A stretch of DNA of 64,000 nt, from positions 248,001 to 312,000 of the forward strand of contig JAGYXB010002070.1 in the NCBI GenBank assembly GCA_022495005.1, in the 5' to 3' direction. A program made the translations under genes and the position numbers. This document shows positions 1 through 11,415 of the stretch, one piece after another (position 1 is the first letter of the stretch; each line of letters starts with the position of its first letter). Below the pieces are notes generated by a model. That model worked only from the letters and a program-made list of their open reading frames with translations. It ran no database searches and was not told the origin of the DNA. This DNA comes from Rhyacophila brunnea. Its lineage: Eukaryota > Arthropoda > Insecta > Trichoptera > Rhyacophilidae.

Positions 1-87
1 ATGGTTATTTTCAAAATATTACTACGAAAATGATATAAAAATTGAGATCGTGTACTAACTACATTATATTCAAAAAGATAATAATTC

Positions 88-1073
88 TATTGTGAGACAA
101 GGGGATGCGCTATCCACTATGGAGGTGTGAGACAAGAGGATGCGGTATCCACTATGGTATTTAACCTTGTGGTGGAATCCATAGCTAGTGAAACTAACAT
201 AAGAGGCTGGGTAGACAACAGTACAACGCAGATGTGCGCTTATGCTGACGACATAGTAATTACAAGCAGATCCAAACAGAGGATGATCGACCATGGTGGC
301 ACTATGAAAATAAAAGCAGAAAACGCTGGCTGCAAATAAACCAGACAAAAACTAAGTATATGGTCAGCACACGCGATCAGGTACCGCTGGAGAATATAGA
401 CATAGGATAGCATGCATATGAAGGGGTGGACAAGTTCAGGTTTCTCGGATCCAGCCTAAATACCCAAAATAAGACAGCAGAGGAGATAAAAATCCGCCTT
501 ATCTCCGGGAATAAATGCTGGCATGCCTGCAAGCGACTAGTGGGGTCGAAAATTCTAGGCCAAAGAAGTAAACTTCTAATTTATAAAACAATTATAAAGC
601 CAGTGGTCACTTATGGCTGTGAGACTTGGTGCTTAACTCAAAACGAGGGAAACAAATTAGCTGTCTTCGAGCGCAAAATACTCCGCAAAATCTTTGGACC
701 CACGTTGGAAAATGGGAACTACAGAATAAAAATGAACCACGAGTTGGAAGAGCTGATTGAACAGCAAACAATCATAAGATACTGTAAGTCCCAAAGACTA
801 CGATGGGCGGGACATGTGGAGAGAATGCCTGAAGTTAGAGCGCCAAGGATCATGACGAAGTGGCTATCCCAACGGAAAAGACCCAGAGGCCGTCCAAGAA
901 GGAGATGGGCTAACGCCGTAGAAGTGGACTGGCTTCATATAGGAAGACCCGGTAACTGGAGAAGTGTGGCGAGAGACAAGAGTGAGTGGAGAGCGGTTGT
1001 GGAGGAGGCCAAGTCCCACCCCGGGATGCAGCGCCGTGGAAGAATAATTCTAGACAATATTAATTCAAAGTGA
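88..1073 (+). pseudogene. 3' part of a non-LTR retrotransposon (RTE-like LINE) reverse transcriptase
   Basis: This is a 5'-truncated LINE ORF2 relic. The first part (about 91-340) encodes the RT palm, including a VRQGDALST-like motif and the catalytic YADD box (codons near 240-255). After a frameshift near 320-400, the frame from about 426 is open for 215 residues. It reads through a thumb region with FRFLGSSL, TYGCETWCLT and VFERKILRKIFGP, then RLRWAGHVERMP, GRPRRRW and a final NWRSVARDKSEWR tail before a TGA. That order is the usual C-terminal order of RTE-type LINEs. No endonuclease domain is present. The element reads toward the interior of the window, and no poly(A) or microsatellite tail is obvious. 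The clade (RTE versus a relative) is inferred from motif style. Confidence 0.85.
91..157 (+). repeat. Tandem duplication of a 32-bp RT segment
   Basis: Positions 91-122 and 126-157 are the same 32-bp sequence with two mismatches, offset by 35 bp. It encodes the RQGDALST motif just before the RT YADD box. The duplication shifts the frame and adds to the decay of the LINE copy. Confidence 0.85.
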
Positions 1074-1236
1074 AACTTCTTGTCCATTATCGCAGACATT
1101 ACCCACGTATTCCATGTCGAATATAATAGCTGACTTAAGGATGACCATGCATACCTTAAAAAAGTAGTCTAATGTGATTCTAAATGAAAAATATTCAATA
1201 TACATAATTTTAAAACACTTCAGATTTATTATAAAT

Positions 1237-1332
1237 ACTAGAAAAAATCTTTTTTGAAAAAAATAAATACAACGCTTGATGGGACTTAAACCTGTAACCA
1301 CTAGATTTTTGGTAGTATGCTTTACCAATAAA
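1237..1332 (-). repeat. tRNA-derived SINE, family with a TTTTTTC-AAAGATTTTTTC tail
   Basis: Read on the minus strand, a tRNA-like head contains a degenerate A box (ATTGGTAAAGCAT) and a B box (GGTTTAAGTCCC). It is followed by a short body ending in a T-rich tail, TTTTTTCAAAAAAG then ATTTTTTCTAGT. The same tail follows tRNA-like heads at 6181-6285 and 38606-38700, so this is a repeat family and not a tRNA gene. Confidence 0.6.
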
Positions 1333-2814
1333 TAAATACTACATGTTTTAATAGAAAAAAACATCAAAACATATGGGAAAAAAACATATTAACCAAGTTG
1401 CCACGTCAGAGATCTTAGCAGCTCAACAACGATTTGACGTATTATTATTTGCAATTTTTTCCTGATTGTTCATATAAATATCCTAAATCAAACCTATTTA
1501 ATATTTAAAATACAAATAAATGCGTTTTGTCTCTTACTATACCCGTGAAAAATAAATCGCAGGGTATGAACAATTGCTACAAATGAATCTGTAGTGGTAG
1601 ATGGCTTTGAGATAATTTAACCATTCGGTTTTATAATCCTTTTCAGAAACATTTTTTTTAAATTGGTATGTTTTTCTACAGAATAAGGTTTTTTAAAATC
1701 TCTATAGGCACATAGGTATATACCAATTATGTAAATAGAAATAGACTAAAATAAAACAAAAAACAACATTTGAATTTCACGCAGTATACGGGATTAAAAC
1801 TCGGACCTATCGTGTGCTAGCACGCGATGGTTGTTAGATCAATCTATATTAATACATCTCTATATTACCTGTTTTATAATATATATATATGTATAATGGT
1901 ATCGTATAAAACCGATCTATTAAGAAATGTATGATTTCTATTTTAAACTACATAATATCCGCTTTGACCTAACATTCTCATTCAACTTTTCATAGTGAAA
2001 GTATTTTATAGAATTCTCTCGTATCCACATATTAAGCTATAAATACACTATTGCACGTATAAATTTATAAACCAGTAATGCTTATTGTTTTTTTAGTTTT
2101 ATGCGTGATTTTCAACATCTCGTGCGTCTTTGTGGAATAATTTCAGTCGATTAACGAAACATATTTAACAGTGATAGTAAAATATGTAACGAATAATAAT
2201 TGAATATAGCTGAAAACCTTTAGTTTTTTAGTTGTTTCTTTATTAAACCAAGATAGGCAAATTTAAAAATAATAATTGACCCAATTTATTGTGAAGGATT
2301 AGGATATAATGTAGGATTTTTCCGTATGACTTAATACAGATGACTGATTTTGTTCATTCGGATTGACGCTGACAGTTGACAATGTCCCCTTGAAAAGATA
2401 ACATTGGTATTAATCTTTATCAAATATTCTAGCTTAAGTGGTTGATGGTGTCTTTTAAAAATTATAAACGGTATTTTGAGATGCATATATTATTTATATT
2501 ATACAAAATTATGTCAGACAGGATATATAATATAATAATATGACTTTTAAAAAGAAATAAATTTACTGCCATTCATATTAACACCAACTAACTAAAGTGG
2601 GTAATGCACATTTTTTTTAATATTTATAAATCAACTTTTAAAACTAATGATAATATTCCAATTTTATATAGATAATCAAAATGAAAAAAATCTACTATAA
2701 GTAACTAATTTTATTTTATTTTTTCACAACCAAATTATACCATATTTGATTATATATTAATCAGTACTGAGCAGCTAGTAATTAATTAAAATACAGTGTC
2801 TATTATCTAACTCG
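1333..2814. other. AT-rich sequence, one possible SINE inside
   Basis: There is no supported gene here. The only structured piece is a possible minus-strand tRNA-like head at 1755-1850, listed separately. The rest is poly-A/T-rich and has no ORF over 60 codons worth calling. Confidence 0.5.
1755..1850 (-). repeat. Degenerate tRNA-derived SINE-like fragment
   Basis: On the minus strand there is a B-box-like GAGTTTTAATCCC downstream of GATCTAACAACCATCGCG. A short palindrome, GTGTGCTAGCACGCG, lies in the middle. The spacing of the A-like and B-like boxes fits a tRNA head, but divergence is high. Confidence 0.35.
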
Positions 2815-2940
2815 TAGTCTAGTAGCCTTTCATCTGGGGGTCTCGAGTTCAGTCACAAAATATTTAAATTTTTCTCAAAGCCTGGGTATTTGTGATTGTT
2901 TCTCTTTTATTACAAAATACACTACTGTTTTACTACTCCA
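2815..2940 (+). repeat. SINE family B, copy A
   Basis: GCCTTTCATCTGGGGG is followed by a B-box-like TCGAGTTCAGTC, then TTTCTCAAAGCCTGGG and a pyrimidine-rich 3' part ending TACACTACTG. The reverse complement of 6371-6505 aligns over the whole length, including these blocks, so this is one copy of a two-copy (in this window) tRNA-headed repeat. Confidence 0.65.
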
Positions 2941-5900
2941 CTATAATTGCGTATCGCGGCCTGGGGTAGTATTAAAATATGTATATTTTATTCCATTTAC
3001 ACAAAAAATGTATTCTTTTAACTATTGTGGAGAATTTATAAAACCAAAAACTGAGAAGAAAAATACTATTAATCACGTGAGTTTTTTTTATCATTATTAT
3101 GAATATGACAAGCAAAACTGCCGAATGTTTAATATTTAATCTTATAAAATTACTAATATTTAACCATATACCGTTGTTTAAACATTGTTGCTTAGCTTTA
3201 TGACGTTTTATTCATGGATGACTTAAAATAGCCCCACGGGCAACTCTGTCCACGCAAGTTACCGCTTGGATACCGCTGTAATAAAGTCTAACAGCCATGA
3301 AAAGTGTAAATTTACACTTCACGCTGTTTGACTTTTTCGTTGTTTACACTGTTGTACTGTGTAGGGGTGAAAATGGAAATAATATGTATGAAGTCTTCAT
3401 ATAACGGTGAGATGTACATAACTTAAATATTGCTTTTTTGAGATATAAGAATATTATACTTTGCTTTTATTATGCAAAAAATCTGCGTATTTCTATATTA
3501 TTTTTTAACGATTGTAGGTACAAAATAAAAGAAGAAGTAGTTTTACTTTACTTATTACTGACAACTTAAAAAAAATGTGACGACTAGACCCTTTTTCTTT
3601 TGCTCTCCTAATCATCAATAGGTACCATCATCGTCAACGAATGTTAAATGTAAACGAAATTCTCCTCATCACTAAAAGCCATCTTATTTCCATTTTCCTT
3701 AAAGTTATCAGCATGCTCATAATGTTATACATCAGTTACATAATAAATATTCTTGACATCTCACGTTAAGGCGAAAAAAATAATATTGATTTATAATAAT
3801 TTTGACATAATTTTGATGCTTCAAATGCATGGTATACTAAATTTAACTACCAATTGGCGAATTTTGTTATGTTTTTTATGACAGTTTAAATATCGAGTAA
3901 TTTACGTAGATTGTTAGCCGACTTAAAGACAGTTGACAGACAATTGATCTTATCTACGTTATCAAGTAACTGTAAATTTTTTACCAATTATACTTTGCAG
4001 TCAATTGTGCAATTGGTGCAACTCGTTTGGCTGAAAACCAATTGGTTGGTTGTTCTAGACAAGTAAGAATTTTTTATACATTATATTCATTTGGATAATA
4101 TAACGGTTGAATTAGAAAAACGTATCCTACTTAACGTCTATCAGCTGTAAAACATGGATCGTTTGTTTAAAACCAGTGACTGGGTAAAACTCGGACATTG
4201 ATTTTCAAGGTGTTATTGGATCTAATAAATTGAGCTAATTGCTAAAAACAATTATTATTCCGTCTGAAAAAATTTGTTCGAATAAAAAAAAGGCCGTGTA
4301 TTCTCAGTTTTGAAACAATTATGATAGTTTGAGTAAACACGTAACGTATTGACTGGATGCGATAGGCCATAAGTGTTAATTAAATCAATCACTTAAAAAG
4401 CTCAATTACTATTTTTGCATCAAAGTGAAGTATATATTATAATTATGAGTTTTCGGTGGTTGTATGTTAGACATTTCTTTGATTTAAACCTGTTTGGTTA
4501 TCCTTTAATTCATTGTGACTGTACTCTGGATGAAACACACGAGAACGGAGAACTACAACTTACAAAGACGGCTTCAAAGACAGACTGTTATACACTACTC
4601 CACTAAATCCACACATAATTAAGATACAACTGTTTCTTCTCTACCGAAAACCTGGAATAGTTATTATTTTTAGCTCAGATAATATAATATTCTCCATTGA
4701 AATATAATATAACACGTTTCTGACGCAGTTCCAAACCGTGTTTCTTGATTGAGTTATATCTCACTACAATATGGCTAGCAACATTATTTGATATGGGGTC
4801 GACGAGGCTTCTACGTCTGCTATAATTCTACTACAGGTGAATTGTTTCTGTACAATGCACTCAGATGACTACATACCATCAGAGGTTCACCGATGCGATA
4901 AACCTACTTGACGACAAGTTTTCATTCACATTGAGGAAAATTAACATTTTCAATGAAGCCTTTGTACTGAAAGTTGTGAATGGAGGAACTAGAAATATTG
5001 AAAAAGTTTATGGCATAGCCGTGATAAACTAACGGTAATTTTGAAAATATAATACGTCATTTGAATTATTCAAGATACTCATATATACGTTATAAATGGA
5101 CGAAACGTGTAAACAACAAAAGGGCTCTCGAAAAATCATGCCCACTGTTTTCCCGTATCCGCTCATAGAAATTTTATTATTCCGTAAATAAATAACTTTT
5201 ACTAATTCAGTAAACTAAGTTTTCTTAGGATCGTTGTGAAGACTAGTTTATAACCCAAAATTGTTACCAACATAAATAATTAAAATAACGTATACTTAAC
5301 AAAAAACCTTTGTATCGTAACTATGTTATCGGTTTGTTGTTACTAAGTAAGTACAGTTAACAAACATCTAAAGTGAATAAGCTAAAAAGGATATTAATTA
5401 AAGTATTTTTAAGCTAAATACGTTTTTTATCATTAATGTTATGTTCCAAATGTCAGTACATATTTATCAATTCAATCATTTTCAATTCTAGCCGGGCATC
5501 AATTTTAGCCGGTTAAGCTCCTTATCAATAATTATTTCAATATATAATAATACTTGTCATATTGCATCTATAGCTTTATAACGGGGCCTTGCCACAAGAC
5601 GTTTAACGATAGTGTCAGGATCAAAGGGATTGTGGGGGTGGCAATATTGTGCCAGAAATCACTAATATATTTGAATTCACAAAATTCCTTATTCCATAAT
5701 CTAGCAACAAAATACCCCCGACCCGTTGTTGAGTCGGATCACTTTAATAGTGATATGATTTTGATTTAGGTTATTGTCACAAATACGCTGAGGATTTCTA
5801 TATTTGGCAGCTGAACTTAAACACCTGAAGTATTAAGTACCTACTAATAGTTTAAGTCTTATAATTTCAGCAGAATTCATTTTGGGTAAATAAATAGAAA

Positions 5901-6180
5901 AAATATATAAGGATATCGAGTTTTGGATGGTTATGCTACCATATTAAATCAATGAAATTTAATATCTGTAGGAAACTTTTCAGTAAAAATTTTAACAAAA
6001 AGGGTTAATACAGAGAATGCGGAATATTATCATTGCCAGTGTTGATGACGCACAGTGTATTGCGGTGGTAATGATTGACGAAAACATATTAAACAATTCT
6101 AATGATAATTATTATAATGCTTTTAAAAGAAAATTTATGTTATAATATAATTTGAAAATACCTCAGAGAAAAATAAAACG
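2941..6180. other. AT-rich sequence without a recognisable gene
   Basis: Both strands were read. Short ORFs at 4415-4606 and 5554-5769 have no recognisable domain, no splice context and no codon signal above background. The only clear structure is the 18-bp palindrome at 3302-3319. Confidence 0.5.
3302..3319. repeat. Perfect 18-bp palindrome
   Basis: AAGTGTAAATTTACACTT reads identically on both strands. It could be a dimeric transcription-factor site or a chance AT-rich palindrome; nothing adjacent decides between these. Confidence 0.7.
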
Positions 6181-6285
6181 ACTAGAAAAAATCTTTTTGA
6201 AAAACATGATGCTCAGCATGATTCGAACCCTCGCCTATGCGATTTGCACTCATGTACTCTACAAACTAAGCTATCTAATTTATCT
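6181..6285 (-). repeat. tRNA-derived SINE with well-preserved A and B boxes
   Basis: On the minus strand the head carries TAGCTTAGTTTGTAGAG, very close to the canonical tRNA A-box region. About 45 nt later comes the B box GGGTTCGAATC. The 3' body is TTTTTCAAAAAGATTTTTTC followed by TAG, shared with the copies at 1237-1332 and 38606-38700. It is the best-preserved head of this SINE group in the window. Confidence 0.75.
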
Positions 6286-6370
6286 AATCTAATAAGTGTC
6301 TAATTACATATTGGCTTTAGTTATATTCTATATTATATTCTTTTTAACACTATAACATGCCATTAGGTCC

Positions 6371-6505
6371 AATGACAGTAGTGTAATTAGTAATAGAAGA
6401 GATACAATTACAAACACAGAGGCTTTGAGAAAATCGCATAAATATATTGTGACATCACCGAGATCGAACCCGGAGCCCCCGAATGAAAGGCAAAAGGACA
6501 AAATA
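6371..6505 (-). repeat. SINE family B, copy B (opposite orientation)
   Basis: The reverse complement reads GCCTTTCATTCGGGGG, the B box GGGTTCGATCTC, TTTCTCAAAGCCTCTG and a 3' part ending TACACTACTG. These blocks match copy A at 2815-2940 in order and spacing. This copy has the better B box. Confidence 0.65.
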
Positions 6506-8646
6506 ACTACTATTTTTTACAATTCACTATTATAGAATGTAAATTTTAAAATCTTGAGAATTATTTGTTGAATATTTACACAAATTGTTTAGAGAATTTA
6601 TATTATTTTTACATTTTTAATTATTGATGTTGATATCTGTTACACTGTATACACCATCTCAATATTACAGTGTATACGTTAGGAAAATTGGACAAGGAAA
6701 TTAACGCAAATTTGCAATATTATACATCGTTATTGTAATATCACAAAATTGCTTAGTGACATTGTTATAGAATTATTTGGGATCCCAACATAAGTGACAC
6801 AGAGTTACATTTTCGGTCGGTTTCTCTTCACTATCTACCAATGTAAATGCCACCTCACCGGGGCATAGCTTTCTTCTCTACGATGAAGCCGTGTAAACTA
6901 GAGTACACCAATTACGGTATGATATTTGACAACTCAACTACAAGGGGGTAGTTAAGAGACAATTGACAATCTGCATAACAATTTATCTGGCATGTGCATT
7001 GCAACGAAGTGCATGTTCATATCATAATAATAATAACAATAAGAGCAGTGAAGCTTTCTACTTCAGTGCCCAACCCAAGGGTCTTTTCTAAGATTTCCTT
7101 CTTAACAAAATTACAATTTATGACTATATGAATATATAGAATAAAAATTCTGTAAAGCTATGATTATGAATTTAAAATATGCACCCTGATTATAGAGTTT
7201 TTTCTGTATTTTACTGTATCCAATAACTGAAATTTATATACCGAGCTATTCATAAATAGGTTCGTTTTATTTTTGATATTCAATACTAAGTAAATTCTAA
7301 ATACTTACAATAAAATTTTTGGAACAATTATCGATGGTTCATTAAATACAAATATATCGACCAGATATAAAACTTTTTAAATATAGAGATATAGCTTGAA
7401 GTAAAAATCAATGATTTAAAAATATGCAGAAATAATTTTTATTTTAGAAAATGATTATAATTGAATTTTACTATGTAGATACCAGTTAAATAAATATATT
7501 ATGTTATTTAGGAACGTGTAAAATAGCTGATTATACCTCGTTTTGTGCATAAGTATACAAATTCTTCATGCATACCCTGATAATAGTTTTTTTAATATTG
7601 TAATATCGAACAATAATTTATATTTCTTAGGTTTTAAAATGTTATATATATATATATATTATTGTTTTCAATAATTGATGTGAAATATACAATAGAGGCT
7701 TTCAATGTGTACTCACCTCTGATGTAAGCTTTGATATTATATTAGTATGTGTAGGGCGTCTCTTTATCAATGCTATATCAGCTATATATTGTATACCTAC
7801 GTATCAACGGATTAACGTTTGTGGCCATAGCTGGAATTGAACAGTGCAATACAGAAGCGTACACAGAAAAATGGTTTGGGCGGGTGTCCATTTTGAAAAA
7901 TTATCAACATTTTTCATTGATTTTGAAGTATATGAGAGGGTGCGGGGTCAATAATTAAAATTTAGCAGGTGTCATTGACTTACACATTTACCCCACCAAT
8001 TATTAATATATTTTCGTCACTTCAATGGAAGAAGACCGCATTTCCTGGTATATAAATTCTTCATACCCAGATACTCTATATTTTGAATCTAGCGATAAAC
8101 ACCTGGCTTGCAGGTACAACTACGGGTGTTTATCTACGTGTTATTGCGAGTTGTCGCATGCACAAGCGGCTATCGAATGCGCATGTCTTAACAGTCATAA
8201 TAATTATTAGGGTCGTCAGTGTCCATTTGTGTCACCCGCGTTGCCTAATTTTTTAGACATGCCGCATCGGAATATTAAAGCAAACATTGGTTCCCTACAT
8301 AGTTGATCAATTAATGAGTGCCATGTGGTCACAGGTCTTGCGTGTCATAAAATGCCGAGAGGATTGGGGATAACCCGTTGAGACGGCTGTTTGACAGTCA
8401 AATCATCCGCGTCACGATCTTCAGCCATGATGCCCCAACCAACTTATATGCCACTGTGAATGCTAAGTGGTGGCACTGTGGCACCTCTGGTGCTGGCCTG
8501 GTAGTATACAACACAGAAATATTTATCAAGAGTTTTGACTATATTATTATCGTGTGTATGTCTTATGGACTGTTTGCATTACTGCACTGTATGAAGGTTA
8601 TGCAACGTTTTAGTTAAGTTTAATTAGCTGCAATAATAAAATATGG
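6506..8646. other. AT-rich sequence, one short repeat, no gene recognised
   Basis: It contains a short TA microsatellite near 7645-7662 and a diverged repeat at 7925-8008. A somewhat more GC-balanced stretch at 8020-8620 contains ORFs of 61 and 79 codons, but neither shows a domain I recognise. The 8095-8140 part can form a small hairpin from AAACACC and GGTGTTT. The stretch may be an old unclassified transposon piece. Confidence 0.4.
7925..8008 (-). repeat. Diverged dispersed repeat, copy 1
   Basis: The reverse complement contains AAGTCAATGACACCTGCT followed by an AATTTTAATTA-like block and a C-rich ACCCCGCACC block. The same order is seen at 41908-41992 on the plus strand. The family is unknown. 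Confidence 0.5.
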
Positions 8647-8937
8647 CTTCGTGCCTCAAGACAATATATATATTTTTTAAATGGTACTGTTCGGTTATAC
8701 GGAATACAGCGGAAAACGCATTTTGAAAATAGCCGATAAACTGGATTATTTGTTTGTTTGGGTTAGTTTAGGTTGGGTTAGGTTGGGTTAGGTTGGGTTA
8801 GGTTAGGTTAGGTTTGGTTAGGTTAACCTAACAAATAATCCAGTTTATCGTCTATTTTCAAAATACGTTTTCGGCTGTATTCCGTATAACCGAACAGTAC
8901 CATTTTTAAAAAATATATATTGTCTTGAGGCACGAAG
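8647..8937. mobile_element. Foldback (inverted-repeat) element with a telomere-like loop
   Basis: Two 108-bp arms, 8647-8754 and 8830-8937, are inverted repeats of each other with only a few mismatches. The outer ends are CTTCGTGCCTCAAGACAATA and its complement. The 75-nt loop is almost entirely GGTTA/GGGTTA-type units. No coding capacity and no clear target-site duplication are visible. The right end abuts a LINE-tail relic at 8938. A non-autonomous foldback or MITE is the simplest reading; a single-stranded snapback or repair product that captured telomere-like DNA is an alternative. Confidence 0.8.
8766..8829 (+). repeat. GGTTA/TTAGG telomere-like array in the foldback loop
   Basis: The run alternates GGGTTAGGTT and GGTTAGGTT units, compatible with the arthropod telomere motif TTAGG and its variants. 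It is interstitial and ends by switching strand (GGTTAACCTAAC) at the start of the right arm. Confidence 0.85.
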
Positions 8938-9100
8938 ACTCAGATATTCGATCACATTGTTAGATGCAATGGATCTAGCGCTCTCCGTACAGTTTATGAA
9001 TGCACCTCGTCAGCATGTTAAGAACGCGAGACCGAGTGTGATCGGGTGGTTGTGCAGTCGGCCATGGATCTGAATGATTTGTAGCACTAGATTAAGTAAG
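8938..9100 (+). pseudogene. LINE 3' coding tail relic, related to 46495-46690
   Basis: ACTCAGAT, then CACATTGTTAGA..GC..TGGAT and CTCTCC..A.AGTTTATGAA, match the copy at 46495 in order. The reading frame near 9045-9082 ends VQSAMDLNDL-stop, aligned with VQLAIKQNAM-stop in the other copy. The tail after a WRTAV-like motif fits the extreme C-terminus of an RTE-like LINE ORF2. The relic is badly decayed. Confidence 0.5.
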
Positions 9101-9954
9101 TGTATTGTATGCTGTATAATATAACGTATACGATTGTTGTCATTATTCATATCAATATTCAAGAATATGATAATCATGTTTATTTGGCTTCTAATATTTG
9201 TATAACATGAAAATTTACATGGACTATTATTCTATATTATTTTGTATTATATTAATAATATCAGGTCAAAGGTGTTTCGTGTTTAAAATGGTCATTGTGT
9301 ATAATAATTGTATTATTGCATAAAAATAAATAATACTGTCCATTAATTTAATTTCAAATATCAAGGTATATATTAGTAATATCTGTACCAATAATTAAAA
9401 AAAAATTACTAATTAGATGAATATAACAAAAATAGAGATTTGAGTGAATTTATAAATACAAAATGACTTGTAGTTAATTTATTCAGCTTCACTTGAACAC
9501 GTTTCTATTCTGTTTAGATTATTGTAGAGAAATTAATCTTCTTCAATGTTTTCTGTTTTATTACAAGACACATAGATATTTTGAAATTATTAGTTAATAA
9601 AAAACTTATATTGGTAATCAGTAGTTATAACATTTAACAAATTTTTAAATTATGTAAATATTTGCACTGCCCTCATAAAATCTGACGTGTCAAAGGCTAT
9701 AATAATAGTATGCCGTTGATTGGTTGTCGTAAGCAATAATATTATGGTAGTATATCATGTGGGCTTACTCTATAAATAGCAGTGGCTTCCACTTTTTATT
9801 TACGTTTACGATAAAATATCTATTTTTGTATAGAAAATACAACCATGCCGTAGTTGGCTAAGAACGTAGAGGAAATATTATTATATTATTGTGTTATAAT
9901 ATGTGTGATGCTTTGAAGATATAATCACATATAATTATCTTGTATTGAATTAAG

Positions 9955-10050
9955 GTTGGGAAGCTCTTACCAAGGCTGAAGAGAGTCTGCTAACTGTATT
10001 TTGAGAAAGTATATTACGGAGGATACAGACCAATACTACCAAGAGGCGAA
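9955..10050 (+). pseudogene. Small LINE RT-thumb fragment
   Basis: The translation EALTKAEESLLTVF, a stop, then ESILRRI parallels the W-LT-..-VFERKILRKIF segment of the LINE at 88-1073. Only about 30 codons are recognisable. The sequence on both sides, from 9101 to 9954 and from 10051 to 10397, is AT-rich with nothing I can assign. Confidence 0.45.
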
Positions 10051-10397
10051 ATGTATTTTTTTTAATAAAAGTCTACCAATAGAATCATTCAAAGATATAA
10101 TATCAATAATGATAAAGTATTATTTACATTTTAAATATTTAGTTGTTGGTTGTCGGTAGATAGAAAGATGGTGCTACTGATGACTACCATAATGATATTG
10201 TATAATTAAAAAGCGAAACAGATAAATATATATAGCTAGATTAATGTCAGATGATGCTAGAATCTTCCTCATCTTATTGCACTTCTAATAATTATTATTT
10301 AATAAAGTGCCTCAGTGTTAACACCTTGAGGAATTTGAAATAATCACATATTAGATATATTGCAATCGTATTAAAAAAATGTATCATGATCAAACGA

Positions 10398-10590
10398 GAT
10401 CAATCCATTGATAGATGCAGACCTTCCTTACTTTCTCCCACTCTTTTCGGACCCTAGTTATTTGCTGCTACGTACATTCACCGAACTTTATGAGTTCATC
10501 TATCCAGCGGGTTCCTTGTGGCTGTTTGGTGCCCCTTGGAATGACGGCGCTTGTCCATCAGTTATTTAATAGCTGTAAAGTGTCCAGTCT
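10398..10590 (-). pseudogene. LINE C-terminal tail, PRGTK-PQG-RWIDE family
   Basis: The minus-strand translation gives PRGTKQPQGTRWIDELIKF and, after a stop, a VRKEWEKV..-YQWID tail. The same segment appears at 27538-27830 (plus) and 34380-34875 (minus), so three pieces of one LINE family are in this window. The piece has lost several codons and carries an in-frame stop. Confidence 0.65.
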
Positions 10591-11415
10591 ATTGTCATTT
10601 TAACTACTTGACGATTATACACACATTCAAAAATAACCCAATTAATATTGTTATTATAATACTTCGTCACCTCAATACTAAAACTAGATAACTTAATTTT
10701 CATTGTTTTTGTGATGGCTATTGAATAATTATGATTTTAAATTTCCTTCTCTACGAAATGATGAAACTAGGTAAGTCAGAATTTTATAGGAACTGTATTA
10801 ATTTTGTGTTAGATAACTTGAAAGTCATAAATGCATTAATTAAAATACAATAAATCTACAATATTTTTTTCATTTAATTGAACATTATTTAATTGTTCCC
10901 AATTAGACAAAACACAATTTTCTATTTTTATTTTAAATCATAATTATAGCCTATATTTATGTTAATCAAGTAAAGTTTAAATTTAATTTTCCCAACAATG
11001 ACCAAATCAGACTTATCTAGTTATAGTATTGAAGTGACGATGTATAGTAAATTTTTGTTTATTTTAAGTACTAATTCAGGACTGATATTTGTTCTTACGA
11101 CATTTGCTATTAGTGACAAATACAATTATTCAGTTAGTAAATTACTTCCGAGGCAACTACTGATTCATCGGATTGCTCCAGCGTCCTGCCCTCTAGGGGG
11201 TGATATTGGGCATTCTGGGAAATAATGATTTAGACTATTTGTCATCAATTGTAATATAATATCGGTCATCGGTAATTATTAAGTATTTATTGTAAGTAAA
11301 ATATAACTATACCGTACATTGTGTTTAATATTTCTCATAGGTTGCTTGTACGAAGAGATATAAGTAAAGGATATAAGAAATATAAATGTTTGAGGCTTTC
11401 ACGGTTGTTTTTTTA
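10591..11415. other. AT-rich sequence, nothing assigned
   Basis: The only ORF of note (10998-11225, 75 codons) has no recognisable domain and low-complexity composition. No repeat or RNA structure was recognised. Confidence 0.5.

Noticed and set aside
4415..4606. 63-codon ORF with varied composition
   Set aside because: No domain, no neighbouring exon, and length within the random range for the window.
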